From Elysia crispata (taxonomy: Eukaryota > Mollusca > Gastropoda > Plakobranchidae), in assembly GCA_033675545.1 (NCBI GenBank), contig JAWDGP010001105.1, positions 332,501 to 396,500 of the forward strand: a stretch of 64,000 nucleotides of DNA, in the 5' to 3' direction. Each line of letters begins with the position of its first letter. Position 1 is the stretch's first letter. This document shows positions 1-14,130 of this stretch, one piece after another. The position numbers were made by a program, and so were the translations under genes. The notes below the pieces were generated by a model. The model worked only from the letters and a program-made list of their open reading frames with translations. It did not search any database and was not told the origin of the DNA.

Positions 1-1335
1 TGACGTAATGTGACATTACTTTCCGAGGCACAGTTTTCTTAGCTTGCACTTGCCTATTGACATTCTGCTGCTTCCACGAGCAAGATCGTCCTCAGTTTGC
101 ATTTAGAAAAATCAAAACGATTTAAACGCTTGCAATTTCAATGTCTCTTCTTCTGCTTTTGCCTGTTTGTGTTGTTCGACCGTCACCTCAGCAGGCAGTA
201 AATGTATAGGAACGATATTTACAGTTCTGCGACAAGTAGAAATAATAGCGGCAAGTAAACTCCTTCCCCGCTTAAACTCGGAAAAGGAGAAAATAAAATG
301 ATGAAGAACACAAGCACAATTACTACAAACAGCTTTATTTGTCGAGTAAGGTTGAAACAGAATACACATTTTACAAACTTTAATGATAACAGACTATATA
401 CGCCATAAGCCTATTCTTAGTCAAAAGATGCATAAGATCCATGATGAGCAAAATGAAGAATAGCAAAATTTAAGTGCATGACGTTAACGAAAACAAAAAT
501 CCGGCATGAAACTACTCTTGCGGCCAATTTGGAGTTTTTTCTTACATCTAAGACACATTAAGACGCAAGTTTTACTAGTAAATATGCAGCTCTCTACCGA
601 TCCCAAAAGCTTTCAAGAGTGTTAAGAAAGATATTTGAAGGATAAAGATCAATCGCACAACTTTTGCAAAACATAATTAGATTCACTCCTTTAATGTTTC
701 TCAACATTAAAAAAAAAAAAATTAAACGTTTTATTTGCTTTCATCTCGTGGCTAGTGGCAGTGTTTTTAATGGTTTCACCCTAGAAAATAGAATGACAGT
801 AATAATGATAATCACAGCCATTATCTCGCCACGAAGCTTAAAATTAACGAAAACTTTACTTTTTAACATTTGAATGCATCTGAATAAAATCAAAGTATTC
901 AGAGCCATCTGGAAGCTTCTATGTGGGATCGTAAAAATGTCCTCCAACGGTATATGAAACATAGAAAATACAATTTTTAAGTTCGATTTGGTTTCTAAAA
1001 AGAAAACAAAACAACAAACGATCAATTAATTTAACTTTATCGTCTTCTTTAAAAACATAAGACATAATAGTTGCCCTAAATAAAGTAACTTTGATTATTG
1101 TAATATTTTATCTCTGTTTTGGGTCTGCTCGCACTACGCGAGCAGCGTATTTTTGTTATTTCAATCTTTTGTTTTGTTCTAGTGCTTTCCCTTTTCTATT
1201 TTTTTTTTTTTTTTTTTGCTTTTAGTCTTTTTTTAGAGACAGAAAACCATGATTATGTGTTTTTCTCTCGCCTGTTTGACTGCTAAGAGTGAGAAATCAA
1301 TAACCATTGTACCGGAAAGTGAGCCTTGTTGATGA

Positions 1336-1615
1336 AAGACCAAGTCGCAGTATTCGGCAAAGTGAGAACTTCGCGTGTTTTGATGTTTTTGAAAAACCTC
1401 AAATTGATGGAATCAAAGGCTCCATGCACACTGAGACACTTAGTTTGTGCTTTGATGATGCGAAATGCTCTGCTGAAGACCAAGTCGCAGTATTCGGCAA
1501 AGTGAGAACTTCGCGTGTTTTGATGTTTTTGAAAAACCTCAAATTGATGGAATCAAAGGCTCCATGCACACTGAGACACTTAGTTTGTGCTTTGATGATG
1601 CGAAATGCTCTGCTG
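1336..1615. repeat. Perfect 140-bp tandem duplication
   Basis: Two adjacent copies (1336-1475 and 1476-1615) are identical over the full 140 bases as far as I can read, followed by three bases of a third. The unit is complex sequence, not simple repeat. The period is not a multiple of three, so it would shift any frame. Perfect identity implies a very recent duplication or an assembly artefact. Confidence 0.9.
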
Positions 1616-1833
1616 AAGCCCACAGACAAAATAATTCTTCTGCACAGCTGTAGTTTGAGTAACACTTCAAAGGTAAAGGTTTCGCTATGGGAGAGGCTGT
1701 TTCTCGGGAATGAGCTAGAATTTAACGAATCAGGGTGTTTTGCTAAAGAGATCAGAAACAATTAGGTGAAGAAAAGAAACTGAAACATAAAAGGAAAAAA
1801 AGAAAGTGAATGAGTGAGTGAGCAGCAGAAAAG

Positions 1834-1868
1834 GAGACAGAGAAACAGAGAGAGAGAGAGAGAGAGAG

Positions 1869-1899
<31 letters not shown>

Positions 1900-1942
1900 C
1901 AGAGAGAGAGACAGACAGACAAACAGAGAGAGAGAGAGAGAT
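1834..1942. repeat. Compound GA/GATA/GACA microsatellite
   Basis: An AG tract is interrupted by five GATA units and GACA units. It is the first of many GA-type arrays in the window. Confidence 0.9.
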
Positions 1943-3022
1943 AATAAGGCAGGTGAATAGACAAATAGAAATACAGATATTGTATATATATAAAGAGGCG
2001 AGAAAATAAGAAAATAGGCAATGACTACAGAGAAGACTGCATACGCGAATTTGAAAATCTAAAGTCTTAAGAGTTTATAGAGACCAAAATGGCAATCACT
2101 AGTACAGAATGATATTCTCAACATTACCTCAAAAACGATTATTAGACACAAAGACCGTCAGACAATGAAAAGGAAACGAAAGTACCGGACATAAATCAAG
2201 TAGTAAAAAGATGGGAGAAAAGCAAACTGATGTGCATAGCTTGCAAACAATCAAGATCAGAATGATTCTTAACCCAAAAATTGTCAGATGGATAAATAAT
2301 CTTTAAAAAAATGAAAGGAAGAAACAGAACATAGTTTGAAAAAGGGGGAGGAATTTGATACAAATTAATAAAAACTGCATCTGGTTAAACCGGAGAAATT
2401 TCATGCATTTTTTGGAATGCATCAATACAGCTAAAAGCTAGTGAATACTTTAGACTAAAATCTCCGTAAAGCTTGACTCTCTCGCGCAAGCTGTATCCTC
2501 GGCTTGAGCCTTTGTTTCCATCGTTTTCATGAAATTTACAATTATACGAAACACCGTATCAGGACGGCTCTGAGAAGTTACCAGGATTTGCTTTATAAAA
2601 GAGACGGCCGTGGGAAATGTGAGATAACCCGTTTCTGGTTCTATAGGGACAGATCTGGTTTCGACGACTAGGACCGAATACTCTGGGATTCATATGTAAC
2701 TTAACTATGTAAAGACTGTTAGATGTTTGATGGATAAAGTAGAACAGATCTAAAGTGAGAGGACCATGCACCAATCAGATTAGCAATTTATCAGAGCAGA
2801 AAGAGGCGCAAACCCGAGACACCATTCAAGATTATCGACCGTACGGACAACTACACGAGAAGGGAGGACTAAGATGAAGAGCTTTTACACTAAGTAAGGT
2901 AATTCCGATTTTTCTGTTTTGTTATCTCGACCTGCACTCTTTCGGTTTCTTCTTCCTTTTTTATTTTTTTAGGGGTGGCAATGAAATATTGTATCTGAAT
3001 TTTCACACTGCCAGGACAGATT

Positions 3023-3124
<102 letters not shown>

Positions 3125-3212
3125 GAGTGGATACATCTGTCTGTGTTGATCAGAGTAAGGAGAAGCTATTGAAGATTGGGATGAGAGAGCTTGACCTGAG
3201 GGCGGAAAAGCG

Positions 3213-3274
3213 ACAGAGAGAGAGGAAGAAAGAAGAAAGAGAGAGAGAGAGGGGAAGAAAGAGAGAGAAAGAGG

Positions 3275-3360
<86 letters not shown>

Positions 3361-3370
3361 GAGAGAGAAG
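3213..3370. repeat. (GA)n/GAAGAAA purine tract beside exon 2
   Basis: A purine-only stretch with a pure GA core ends about 30 bases from the exon 2 donor. On the transcribed minus strand it appears as a (CT)n run immediately downstream of the 5' splice site. Confidence 0.95.
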
Positions 3371-3399
3371 GAAATAAAGATTTTGTTTCGTGTACTCAC

Positions 3400-3501
3400 C
3401 ATTCCGCAGACGAAGAAGACAAAGACGAGGAAGACGATAATATCTGTGCATCCTCTGTTGCGCCTTGGGGTGCTCAGAAGGCCCTTCTCATCTTTGGGGT
3501 C
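3400..3501 (-). CDS. SLC44A1-like: Choline transporter-like (SLC44A/CTL1-like), exon 2, start of TM1
   Basis: This minus-strand exon of 102 bases (34 codons, phase 0 at both ends) is preceded by CTATTTACAG and followed by GTGAGT. It reads DPKDEKGLLSTPRRN, then RGCTDIIVFLVF, then VFFVCGM. The R-[SG]-C-T-D-[IV] motif leading straight into the first hydrophobic helix and ending in G-M is the hallmark N terminus of the CTL/SLC44 family; human CTL1 has RSCTDIPW...FCIGM at the same place. Joined to exon 1, the Cys of CTD is residue 28, close to the human position (26). The family's next segment, an extracellular loop with a G-x-D-S-x-G-N-x-C-like motif, is not seen to the left, so exon 3 and the rest probably lie outside the window. 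The paralogue assignment (CTL1 rather than CTL2/4/5) is inferred from the short tail. Confidence 0.9.
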
Positions 3502-4445
3502 CTGTAAATAGATTATATAAACACCAGACTTGAATAAAAAAATAACAGCAACAAACAAGGCTGTAAACTGCTCAAAAGTGATTTGTAATTTTGATATTCT
3601 ATCAAGTAAATGCAATACACTGGAACAGCTCTCATTGGAACAAAGCGGGCGTTTGAAATGCTTTTCGCGTATTTCTTCTTTTTTGGGGTTGAGTTTCAAT
3701 GACATATTCTCTTCTGTACGGGGCCTCACTCTTAAGCAATGCAAAAGGTTAGACAGATATAGAATAATAATTATCTCGTTCCTTTATTTTCCTCATTGTT
3801 TGTTTTTAAAGAGCGTTGCCCTTACCACAAGACATAACCGTTGATTTGTGTGTTTATTTTGACATACAATTTTACCAGACCTCTACACAATGGCGCCAAT
3901 CTTTACAGTCTGGAAATAAATATCAACAATTTCCAAAACTATTTCTACTTACAAGAAAGGGCACTAAACTGGCAAGACTGCTTCTTATTTTTTCTTTGTA
4001 ATATTTTTTTTTCTTCTTCTCTTATTCTTTAAGCAACATGAATGTTTTAATCTTGTGTGTTAAATTTTCCTCCAATCGAAAAAGTATTTTCTTCATTGAC
4101 TTTTTGACCGGAACTTTAAAAAAAAAGAAAATCTGGTTTTTTTTTCCCCCATGTTTGCAAACCAACTCTCCTTTCCAGGACCCTCACACTCTCTTTCTTT
4201 CACAAATTCTTTTCTCATTGTCCCTCCTGTCTTTCCTTGCTCACCGCCCGCTTCCTTATTTCTCCCTCACTCCCTCAATCAAATAATTTTATGTATCATT
4301 CTGTTAAGCAGCCAATCTGTCTCTCTGACTAAATACCTGCATGCTTGTCTGTCTACCTGTCTTTCTGTCTCTATCTATCTTAGTAGGTCTCGCCTCTGCC
4401 TGTTTCTCTGGCTGACTCGCTGCTCCCTCCTTGCTCCGATCATCC

Positions 4446-4467
4446 CTCCCCCCCCCCCCCCCCCCCC
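4446..4467. repeat. Poly-C run
   Basis: About 20 consecutive C bases lie inside intron 1 in an otherwise mixed pyrimidine-rich stretch. Confidence 0.85.
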
Positions 4468-5811
4468 TTTTCTACCCCGGCGCAGGAACAAATACGGCCA
4501 GTTAGAAAGGTGTATCCGCCGAGGGCTTGTTGCTATGTTGAGCAACTCGAGACACCCCTGCATGCAACCTGAGCTGCCTTGTTAGGGCGCCAGTTGTAAC
4601 GCCAGGTCGACTTCGCACGTCCATCCAGGGCTGAGGTGCTACCACTGGTGCTACCTGATCCCAGGTATGCAGTAAACTCTGACCTGACCTACAACCTAGT
4701 ACTAGCCAGTATCATATCCATCACGAGATGTGCCAGCAGTAAAGATCAATCAACCAAACAATGATAATCTCCGGCATATAAATTATTTGAGTGTGTGTGT
4801 TCGAATGCTAAACGTGACTGACTAGCCAGACTCAGTTTGATTCAGCTAAATTTAATCAAATTAAAGTCTATGATTTAAACAAATACTCGGGGTATGTTGC
4901 TTTGTCTTTGAAAATGTCAAAATCTTGTGAGCAAAAATTTAAAAAAATGAAAAAAAAAAAAAAAAAAAAGAAAAGAACTTACGTTTTTCCTTTAGGCAAA
5001 AGTAATGATTGTTACGTTTGGTATAATTATGAGATGACAACATTTCACGCTGTATAGATGTTTGAAATGCGTAGTTATTTGCGTGTGCCGCTTGGATGAC
5101 GCGAACAAAAATACACAGTACGGTTTGAATCCCCACCTCTCCTCCCCACGCCCCGCCCCTTTTCTCCTCTTTCCACACATACAAACTTTCTGAAATCTCC
5201 AAGCTCCAGTTCCGCGCCCTCCTCAAAGCACACATCTTCAGCCCCAATCACTATGATGCCAAACTTTTCCTTCTCGTGTTTTTAGCCTTCTCTCACTTTC
5301 GCTCACAGTCTCTGATATCTGAGCACCTCAAGAGATCAGAAGTATACACTTAAACTAGCCAAGAGGTTAAAATCGATGAGTGGAAAAAGCTGGTCGTAAA
5401 ATAAGATTCCATTAAATCCCATTCTAATGATTTTTGCCATTATCATCGGCAAGTTTACTAAATGCACTCTACAATAAAGCTAGAGGCATTTTTACCTCTA
5501 CGACATCAGCTTCCATATTGTGGATCAAGGAGTATACAGTAGTTGAATTCCACGAATACCTGCTTTGAAACAATATCTAGTTCTTGTTTCTTCTGTGGGG
5601 GGCAATGATTGCTTGATGAATGAAACTTTGTGTTGCTGATGGATAATTGAGATGCTTCTCCTATAGAGAGGAGATGTGAACAAAGAATAAAGTCAAATAG
5701 ACTTTTAATGGTGTCTCGGTAGAATAAGTGTCAAGATTATCACTTCTCCCCACTTTTTGTCTTTATCTCTTCGCCTTGAATCTAGATGATTAGATCTATC
5801 TAACTCAAACC

Positions 5812-5917
5812 TCTTCCTCTCTCTCTCTCTCGCTCTCTCTCTCTCTCTTTCTCTCTCTCTCTGTTTCCATCTCGCTCTATCTCTCTTGTTCCTTCTCTCT
5901 CTCTCTATCTTGTTTTA

Positions 5918-5967
<50 letters not shown>

Positions 5968-6015
5968 GATCCCGCTCTTTCTCTCTTGTTCCTTCTCTCT
6001 CTCTATCTTGTTTTA

Positions 6016-6060
<45 letters not shown>

Positions 6061-6133
6061 CTCACTCTCTTTCTCTTGTTCGATCCCGTTCTTTCTCTCT
6101 TATTTCTTCTATCTCTATCTTGTTTCATTTCTT

Positions 6134-6172
<39 letters not shown>

Positions 6173-6330
6173 GGTTCCATCTCGCTCTATCTCTCTTGTT
6201 CCTTCTCTCTCTCTATCTTGTTTTATCGCTCTCTCTCTCTCTCTCTCTCGCTCTCTCTCTCGCTCTCACTCTCTTTCTCTTGTTCGATCCCGCTCTTTCT
6301 CTCTTGTTTCTTCTATCTCTATCTTGTTTC

Positions 6331-6374
<44 letters not shown>

Positions 6375-6402
6375 CTCTCTCCCTTTTTCTCTCTTTCTCC
6401 GA
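5812..6402. repeat. Interrupted CT array with higher-order units of about 310 bp
   Basis: Blocks of (CT)n are separated by recurring non-simple segments. TTCCATCTCGCTCTATCTC occurs at 5865 and again 310 bases later, and CTTGTTCGATCCCG-type segments occur at 5961, 6075 and 6279. This is a minisatellite built from CT tracts plus spacers, not plain slippage. The long Leu/Ser reading frames across it are not genes. Confidence 0.9.
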
Positions 6403-7068
6403 CTTTCTTTCCTCTCCCCATCTACCTTTATCTCCCTCTGCTATGTTGTGCTAGTCCTCCAATATGTTTGCCATCTTGTAAAGCGATCCCCTATTCTTCT
6501 TGCAGCCTCCCCTTTTCTACTTCGTATTCTTTTTGATCTTCTCAAAAATCTCTTAAAACCTCTGCCTGTTCGCCCCATAAACATTCTCTCCTTAGGCTGT
6601 AAACGACGTTTTAAGACGGCACGAATCCCATGTTTATATACAAGTGCAGTCTTTTAGAATTACGTCAATTTGTGAACGCGAGAGGCCGTGCCTGTAAAAC
6701 AGATTAGCTGGTGAGCGCTTTAACACAGGGTTATGCAAAGAACTAACGTTATTTCAAACTCGTTGCAGAATGCAGTTTAAGAGGCAAAAAATTGCTCACA
6801 CTTGATTTGTTTTTAAGTAACTGCAGCACTTCGTGGGTAAATAATAGGGAAGTTTTGGAAAAAGGATTGGGCAAAGTGATTAAATACAAAAATAACATAA
6901 AACCGGGAAACTTTTTTTTTCTTGGCGCGTGAATTCTTTTTTGCTTGAATTGATCAGAAAATTAACTTTCCTAAAAATTATTCCTTTGGTCCCTTGAAAT
7001 TTTCCATTGGGGGAAATCCAAGAGCACTCACACTTCACTTTGATAAGATGGAATTTAGATATACAAGA

Positions 7069-7070
<2 letters not shown>

Positions 7071-7141
<71 letters not shown>

Positions 7142-7152
7142 CCCCCCCCCCC
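7071..7152. repeat. (CT)n followed by C13
   Basis: A CT run of about 68 bases is followed directly by poly-C. An AG follows 10 bases later, so the tract could act as a strong polypyrimidine tract on the plus strand. Confidence 0.95.
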
Positions 7153-7252
7153 AAATTGAATAGTCCAGAAACTCAACGGTGTTCCTCTAAGACTCAGCCA
7201 GGTTTTGCTGAGGAAGAAATCTATAAATCACTGTTGGAAGGCTGCCGTTAAA

Positions 7253-8558
7253 TTAAGCTCAACCCACTTAATGTGGTTTGGAAAATTCAACTTTTCAAAG
7301 GATTTAATTTACTTTAGAGATTAGCCAATAAGGTTTTTAATAACATTGAAAATTATGAGCCTAGTAGCAACTTAAAACTTTCTTTCACTCCTCAGTATAC
7401 CGATATCAAAATACGTATGCTATAGATTTCTGTGGTATTACTGTGTAATAACAGACCACAGGAGCCACCTGAGCGATATTTGTGAGAGTACACCGAGAAG
7501 TCGGGATGTGAACCTATACTTAGCTAGAAAAGACCTAGGAAATGGCGCGAAATAGACACATTTATGGCACCCCCTTTCTATGAGAACTCAGAAATATGAT
7601 TCTTTCGAAGTAGTGAACAACAAAGAGGAAAAAGCCCTTACCTCTTTTTCGTAACACGACGCATTTCTTAAAAAAGATTGAACGACAAAGAACAGTCTCC
7701 CTCATTTGTTGTGAGTAAACCCCACTACTTACTGCGAGTCAGAGGCAGTAAAGCCTGGCTTTTCATGCTCTAAACTTGATAAAAATATCAAAGACATCAA
7801 TTTGTCTCACTACTATTGAAAAAGTTAAATTCGGTGGTAGAAAAGCAAACCATCTCGTCAGAAAGTTGTCGGGATATCAAGGCAGTAAGTTTGAGATTAG
7901 AAACTGAAATAATGATCCTACCAGTTCTTAGCAGCCTGATAGTGTTAAATCTGGTCATTAAAAATTTTGGCCTAAAGATTTAAACGCAGTGGACGAATTA
8001 TATCATGTTTGGGTGAGATATCAGAGAGAAACAGAGAGTCAGGAGAAATGAGAAGAAATAAAAAAAAATATTCATCAATCGATTGATACATAGTAGGATA
8101 GAAAGAGAGATGCAGAGAAAGAGAATGAGAGAAGGAACGAGAGTAATTAGACAAAGAACTTATTCAAACAAGAAAAACATATTCAACCAAAAACGTTTGA
8201 CTTCCTCGGATAGAACGATTCTAAAACAAAAAAAAAGAATCGAGCCGAACAAATGGTGCAGATCAACACACGATGCCACCAGAGAAGTTAGCATATATAT
8301 ACTGTAATCTCTCTGATGCCATGGAGGATTACCTTAAGCTTGTTCTCCGCCCCCTCACGCCTTTCCCAGACATCTCCGCCTCCAACTAGGAATAATTATT
8401 TCAAAATTCAATCACTGAGCTGTCAGAAGGGTATCAAAGATGTCGAGCGTTTTCTAAGTACAGAAAGTTAAGATAACGTTGACTCAAAATATTTTCTGGA
8501 TACCGGTACCATGAGAGTTTCTCTAAAATAAAAAAAGCACAAAAACAGAACCCACCCC
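7253..8558. other. No feature recognised
   Basis: AT-rich intron sequence with no long ORF, no structured repeat and no convincing splice-bounded coding segment. Confidence 0.6.
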
Positions 8559-8583
8559 AAATAATAATAATAATAATAATAAC

Positions 8584-8657
<74 letters not shown>

Positions 8658-8667
8658 CAATAATAAA
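8559..8667. repeat. (AAT)n array, about 105 bp
   Basis: A trinucleotide array with a few AAC variants. Short C12 and T10 runs follow within 60 bases. Confidence 0.95.
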
Positions 8668-9620
8668 AAAATAATATGGTAGTAACAAAAATCCTAGTTA
8701 TTTCCTGTACCCCCCCCCCCCCTTTTTTTTTTCTCTATTTTCTTGTTAGATGCAAAGAGTGAAAATGAGAAAGGTTTGGTTAATAATCAACGAAGCGAAA
8801 GTTGTGACTAAATGTTGCCTCTACTGATGAAATCTCACTTTTCTTAGATATTTTTTTTCCTTGATATAGCTATAGTGGGTCCTGCTTCTTTTCCGTCTCC
8901 TTCCGCCGTTTGCCTGTCTCTACGATACAAAAAACCAACTTCAAAATGAGTAAGGCCATGAAATTAAATAAAACAAGCTTTGGATAAAACTTAGTATATC
9001 TTTGCATATGTAGAGGAGAGAGCAGCTACAATGTCGCAGAGATACTACTGACCACATGGCCAGTTTAAGTGCAGACTTTAGAATACAGACTGCACAGATG
9101 GTAATCGCACCTCCATGTCCTACTAATGGAAGTTAGCAGCATTGGAGCCCTGTACACACACACCCAGAGTTCCCTGCAGAGCGTTCCGGTGAGCTTCCGT
9201 ACTTCCTCTGACACTGCCCAATCGCGCGAGAAGAAGAGATAGCACTTCTGCTCTTCTTAGCTTATCTAAAAGGTCGATCGTGTGGTAAAAAAACCATGGA
9301 AACCAAGGCTGGCAAACAAAGAACTCCAACATGTAATCAAAACATCTTGGCTCGATATCTCTTTGTAAAGAAAATTTCAGCTCTTTCTCCTGCGTGATCT
9401 TCAAAAACCATAATTTTAGATTGACCCAGAGATAGGACTTTCTGGAACGCAGCCTTGTCCATGTTTATATAAAGATCCCCTAGGGAGGTGACAAGAATTA
9501 AGAACTATCATTGCACGTTAAAAGATTACAATATTATTGTTCCTCTTTTATCAATTTCTGGGATTTTTTTTCTGTCTCTCTCAGTATCTTGTCCGTCTTT
9601 CTGCCTATCTGTATCTCTCC

Positions 9621-9624
<4 letters not shown>

Positions 9625-9700
<76 letters not shown>
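9625..9700. repeat. (CT)n microsatellite
   Basis: A pure CT run of about 76 bases. Confidence 0.95.
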
Positions 9701-9703
<3 letters not shown>

Positions 9704-10247
9704 CTTCCCTTCATTAACTTGTAATGATTGTGTATTTGCCATTCTTTGATTTTTTTCCCCATAACTTTCTGAGTGTAATGAGTTTGGTGTGTCTTTGTCT
9801 ATTTCTGAAGATAGTTTTTTTCTCAATTTCTTTCGAGCCTTGTGTACTTGTTCTTGCCACCCATCTTCTATTCTACCTTTTATCGGTGACAATCTGTGTA
9901 CATTGTTTGCTCCAGTTATCTTCATCGTTCACTACCCTGGACTGGGCACTCTGTCTAAACCTGGCTCATCTAGTGTGAGATAAAGCCAACAAGCTCCCAC
10001 ATTCAAGAACCTGTACTGGAGTCAGCCTTTAAGGCCAGCTGCTTATCCCAGGCATGTCCAGATCGCCTGACCGACAAATCTGTTGATGTGTAAGCTACCT
10101 GGGGTGAGTGATGCCAAAAGATAACATTATCAACAAAAGTCCATAACCTCTGAATCCCTGGCAGTGTTTTCTCCTATTGGTGCTATACCTGTTGCCAGTA
10201 ATACTATCACTAAAATCTCTTACACCACCACAAACACTCACATCAAA

Positions 10248-10791
<544 letters not shown>

Positions 10792-11310
10792 CCCGTCCAC
10801 CAATAACATAACTACTGCTATAACTACAACAATTAATACCAACACCGTCATTACTAGTTGTAAGGTGCAATTAGTCAACAACAAAAGCAACAACAAACAC
10901 AACTCAATGAGAATAATACAGCTCTAAAAATTACTAAATAATACCCAGCACTGCGCTTTCGACTTTACGCCTTCATCACACACAACTTAGGGAAACAGCA
11001 CAAAACGAAACTTGAACAAAAATCATTTTATTAACTTAAGGCATATATTAAAAACAAAACAAAAAAACAAACAAACAAAAAAAAACCAATAACAAAAAAC
11101 AAACAAACAAACAAACATCTAGACAGAAAAATTACAAATTAATACAATGATAATAAAAATAAACAAAATGAGCGCATCAATACGTGAATAAAAAATAGAA
11201 AAAGATAAATAAACAAATCAATTAAAAGAAATAACATAAAAAAAAAGGAAATAATAGAAAGAGAAGAAAAATATTATCAACAAAGGAGCGAATTGGAGAA
11301 AAAAAAAGAA

Positions 11311-13008
<1,698 letters not shown>

Positions 13009-13043
13009 GAGAGAGAGAGAGAGGGGGAGAGAGAAAGAGAGAA

Positions 13044-13091
<48 letters not shown>

Positions 13092-13183
13092 TGACAGACA
13101 GACAGACAGTGAGAGAGAGAGTTAAAGAGTAGTTTAGAGAGCGAGAGAGAGAGACAGAGAGAGAGAGAGACAGACAGACAGAC

Positions 13184-13232
<49 letters not shown>

Positions 13233-13236
13233 AGAG
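13009..13236. repeat. Compound GA/GACA microsatellite
   Basis: GA runs alternate with GACA/GACT blocks. Confidence 0.9.
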
Positions 13237-13849
13237 GCGATAGCAAATGAATTGAAAATAATAATAAACATAAAACCCATAGCGGCCTATTGAATCTCCA
13301 CCACTCGGACACATGGTTCGTAAGGAGAGGATGTAATGTTTAGTATCCGATGTGGCAACTCTTTCAAACCTTCAATACAAGAACTCCAATCTCGGCACCG
13401 AGTTGTTTGGAAACTCTCAACAGGTTTGCTTAATGTGCTATCAATGTCTAAGCTAGGGCTGTGCTGCTGTGCTAATGTGTATGAAATCTGGATTATTAAT
13501 TTGTTGTTACAAAAATCACGACTTTGGTCCATTACCTTTTATATTAAAGACTAAACTTAAATTTGATGATTATGTCTGACGCTTTTTTCATCTCTTTTTT
13601 TTTTCTTTTCATTGTTTTTTAAGTCTTATGTTGAAGACATGGGTTTACAAAATTTCATGTAATAAGTCTCTCCGGAATTAAAATATTAGAAAGAGTTTAA
13701 AAAATATTTTGTTTTCAAGAGAGGAATTGGAGTAGTTTGAACACTTTCTCCCTATAATGTCAAAGGTCGAGTTATAATGACGACGAAAGCGATCTATTTT
13801 GGAACAAATACTCCTTTTTCAAATAGCGTTCTTGATTCCATCTTCGGTG

Positions 13850-14130
13850 GCTGCGTCACAAATAGCTGCTCCATGAACGAACCCGTGGCTAGTGTGTGGA
13901 GTCTGCCCTCCCTGATGTTTGACCGGCTACCCCACGCCCAGTGACGGCCGGAGAGAGATGCTGATTATGGTAAGGGGGGAATCCAGGCACGTTCTGGGGG
14001 TATCAATACCTGAGCTGGGGTATCAATCACCGCGACCACATTGAGTCGGGACGGCTGTCTGAGCATCTGCTGACACTGATTAGAGCGGTTGACGTCCTCG
14101 CGCCGTCATTGAGCTAGCTTTGATTGGTAG
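13850..14130. promoter_or_regulatory. GC-richer patch with CRE and CCAAT motifs
   Basis: About 280 bases are clearly richer in GC and CpG than the AT-rich surroundings. They contain TGCGTCAC near 13855, TGACGTC at 14090-14096, CGCGCC just after it, and ATTGG at 14123-14127. The motif GGGGTATCAAT occurs twice about 23 bases apart near 14000. It could be an alternative promoter or enhancer in intron 1. Confidence 0.35.
14010..14066 (-). other. Candidate alternative first coding exon of the SLC44A-like gene
   Basis: On the minus strand an ATG opens 19 codons, MLRQPSRLNVVAVIDTPAQ, ending at CTCAG|GTATTG in phase 0. This is exactly the phase needed to join exon 2 at 3501. A CRE (TGACGTC, 14090-14096) and an inverted CCAAT box (14123-14127) lie just upstream in the minus direction. 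The donor is weak beyond GTA. It lies in a GC-richer patch inside intron 1. This is speculative. Confidence 0.25.

Noticed and set aside
5012-5247. Minus-strand ORF ending near GTAAGTTC at 4981, possible alternative SLC44A first exon
   Set aside because: The exit phase would be 1, which cannot join exon 2 (phase 0). No SLC44 similarity.
7164-7251. Plus-strand terminal-exon-like frame after the (CT)n/C13 tract
   Set aside because: The only support is the microsatellite acting as a pyrimidine tract. There is no AATAAA nearby and no recognisable peptide.
9123-9404. 93-codon minus-strand frame
   Set aside because: No recognisable motif, no splice or poly(A) context, and it falls inside intron 1.
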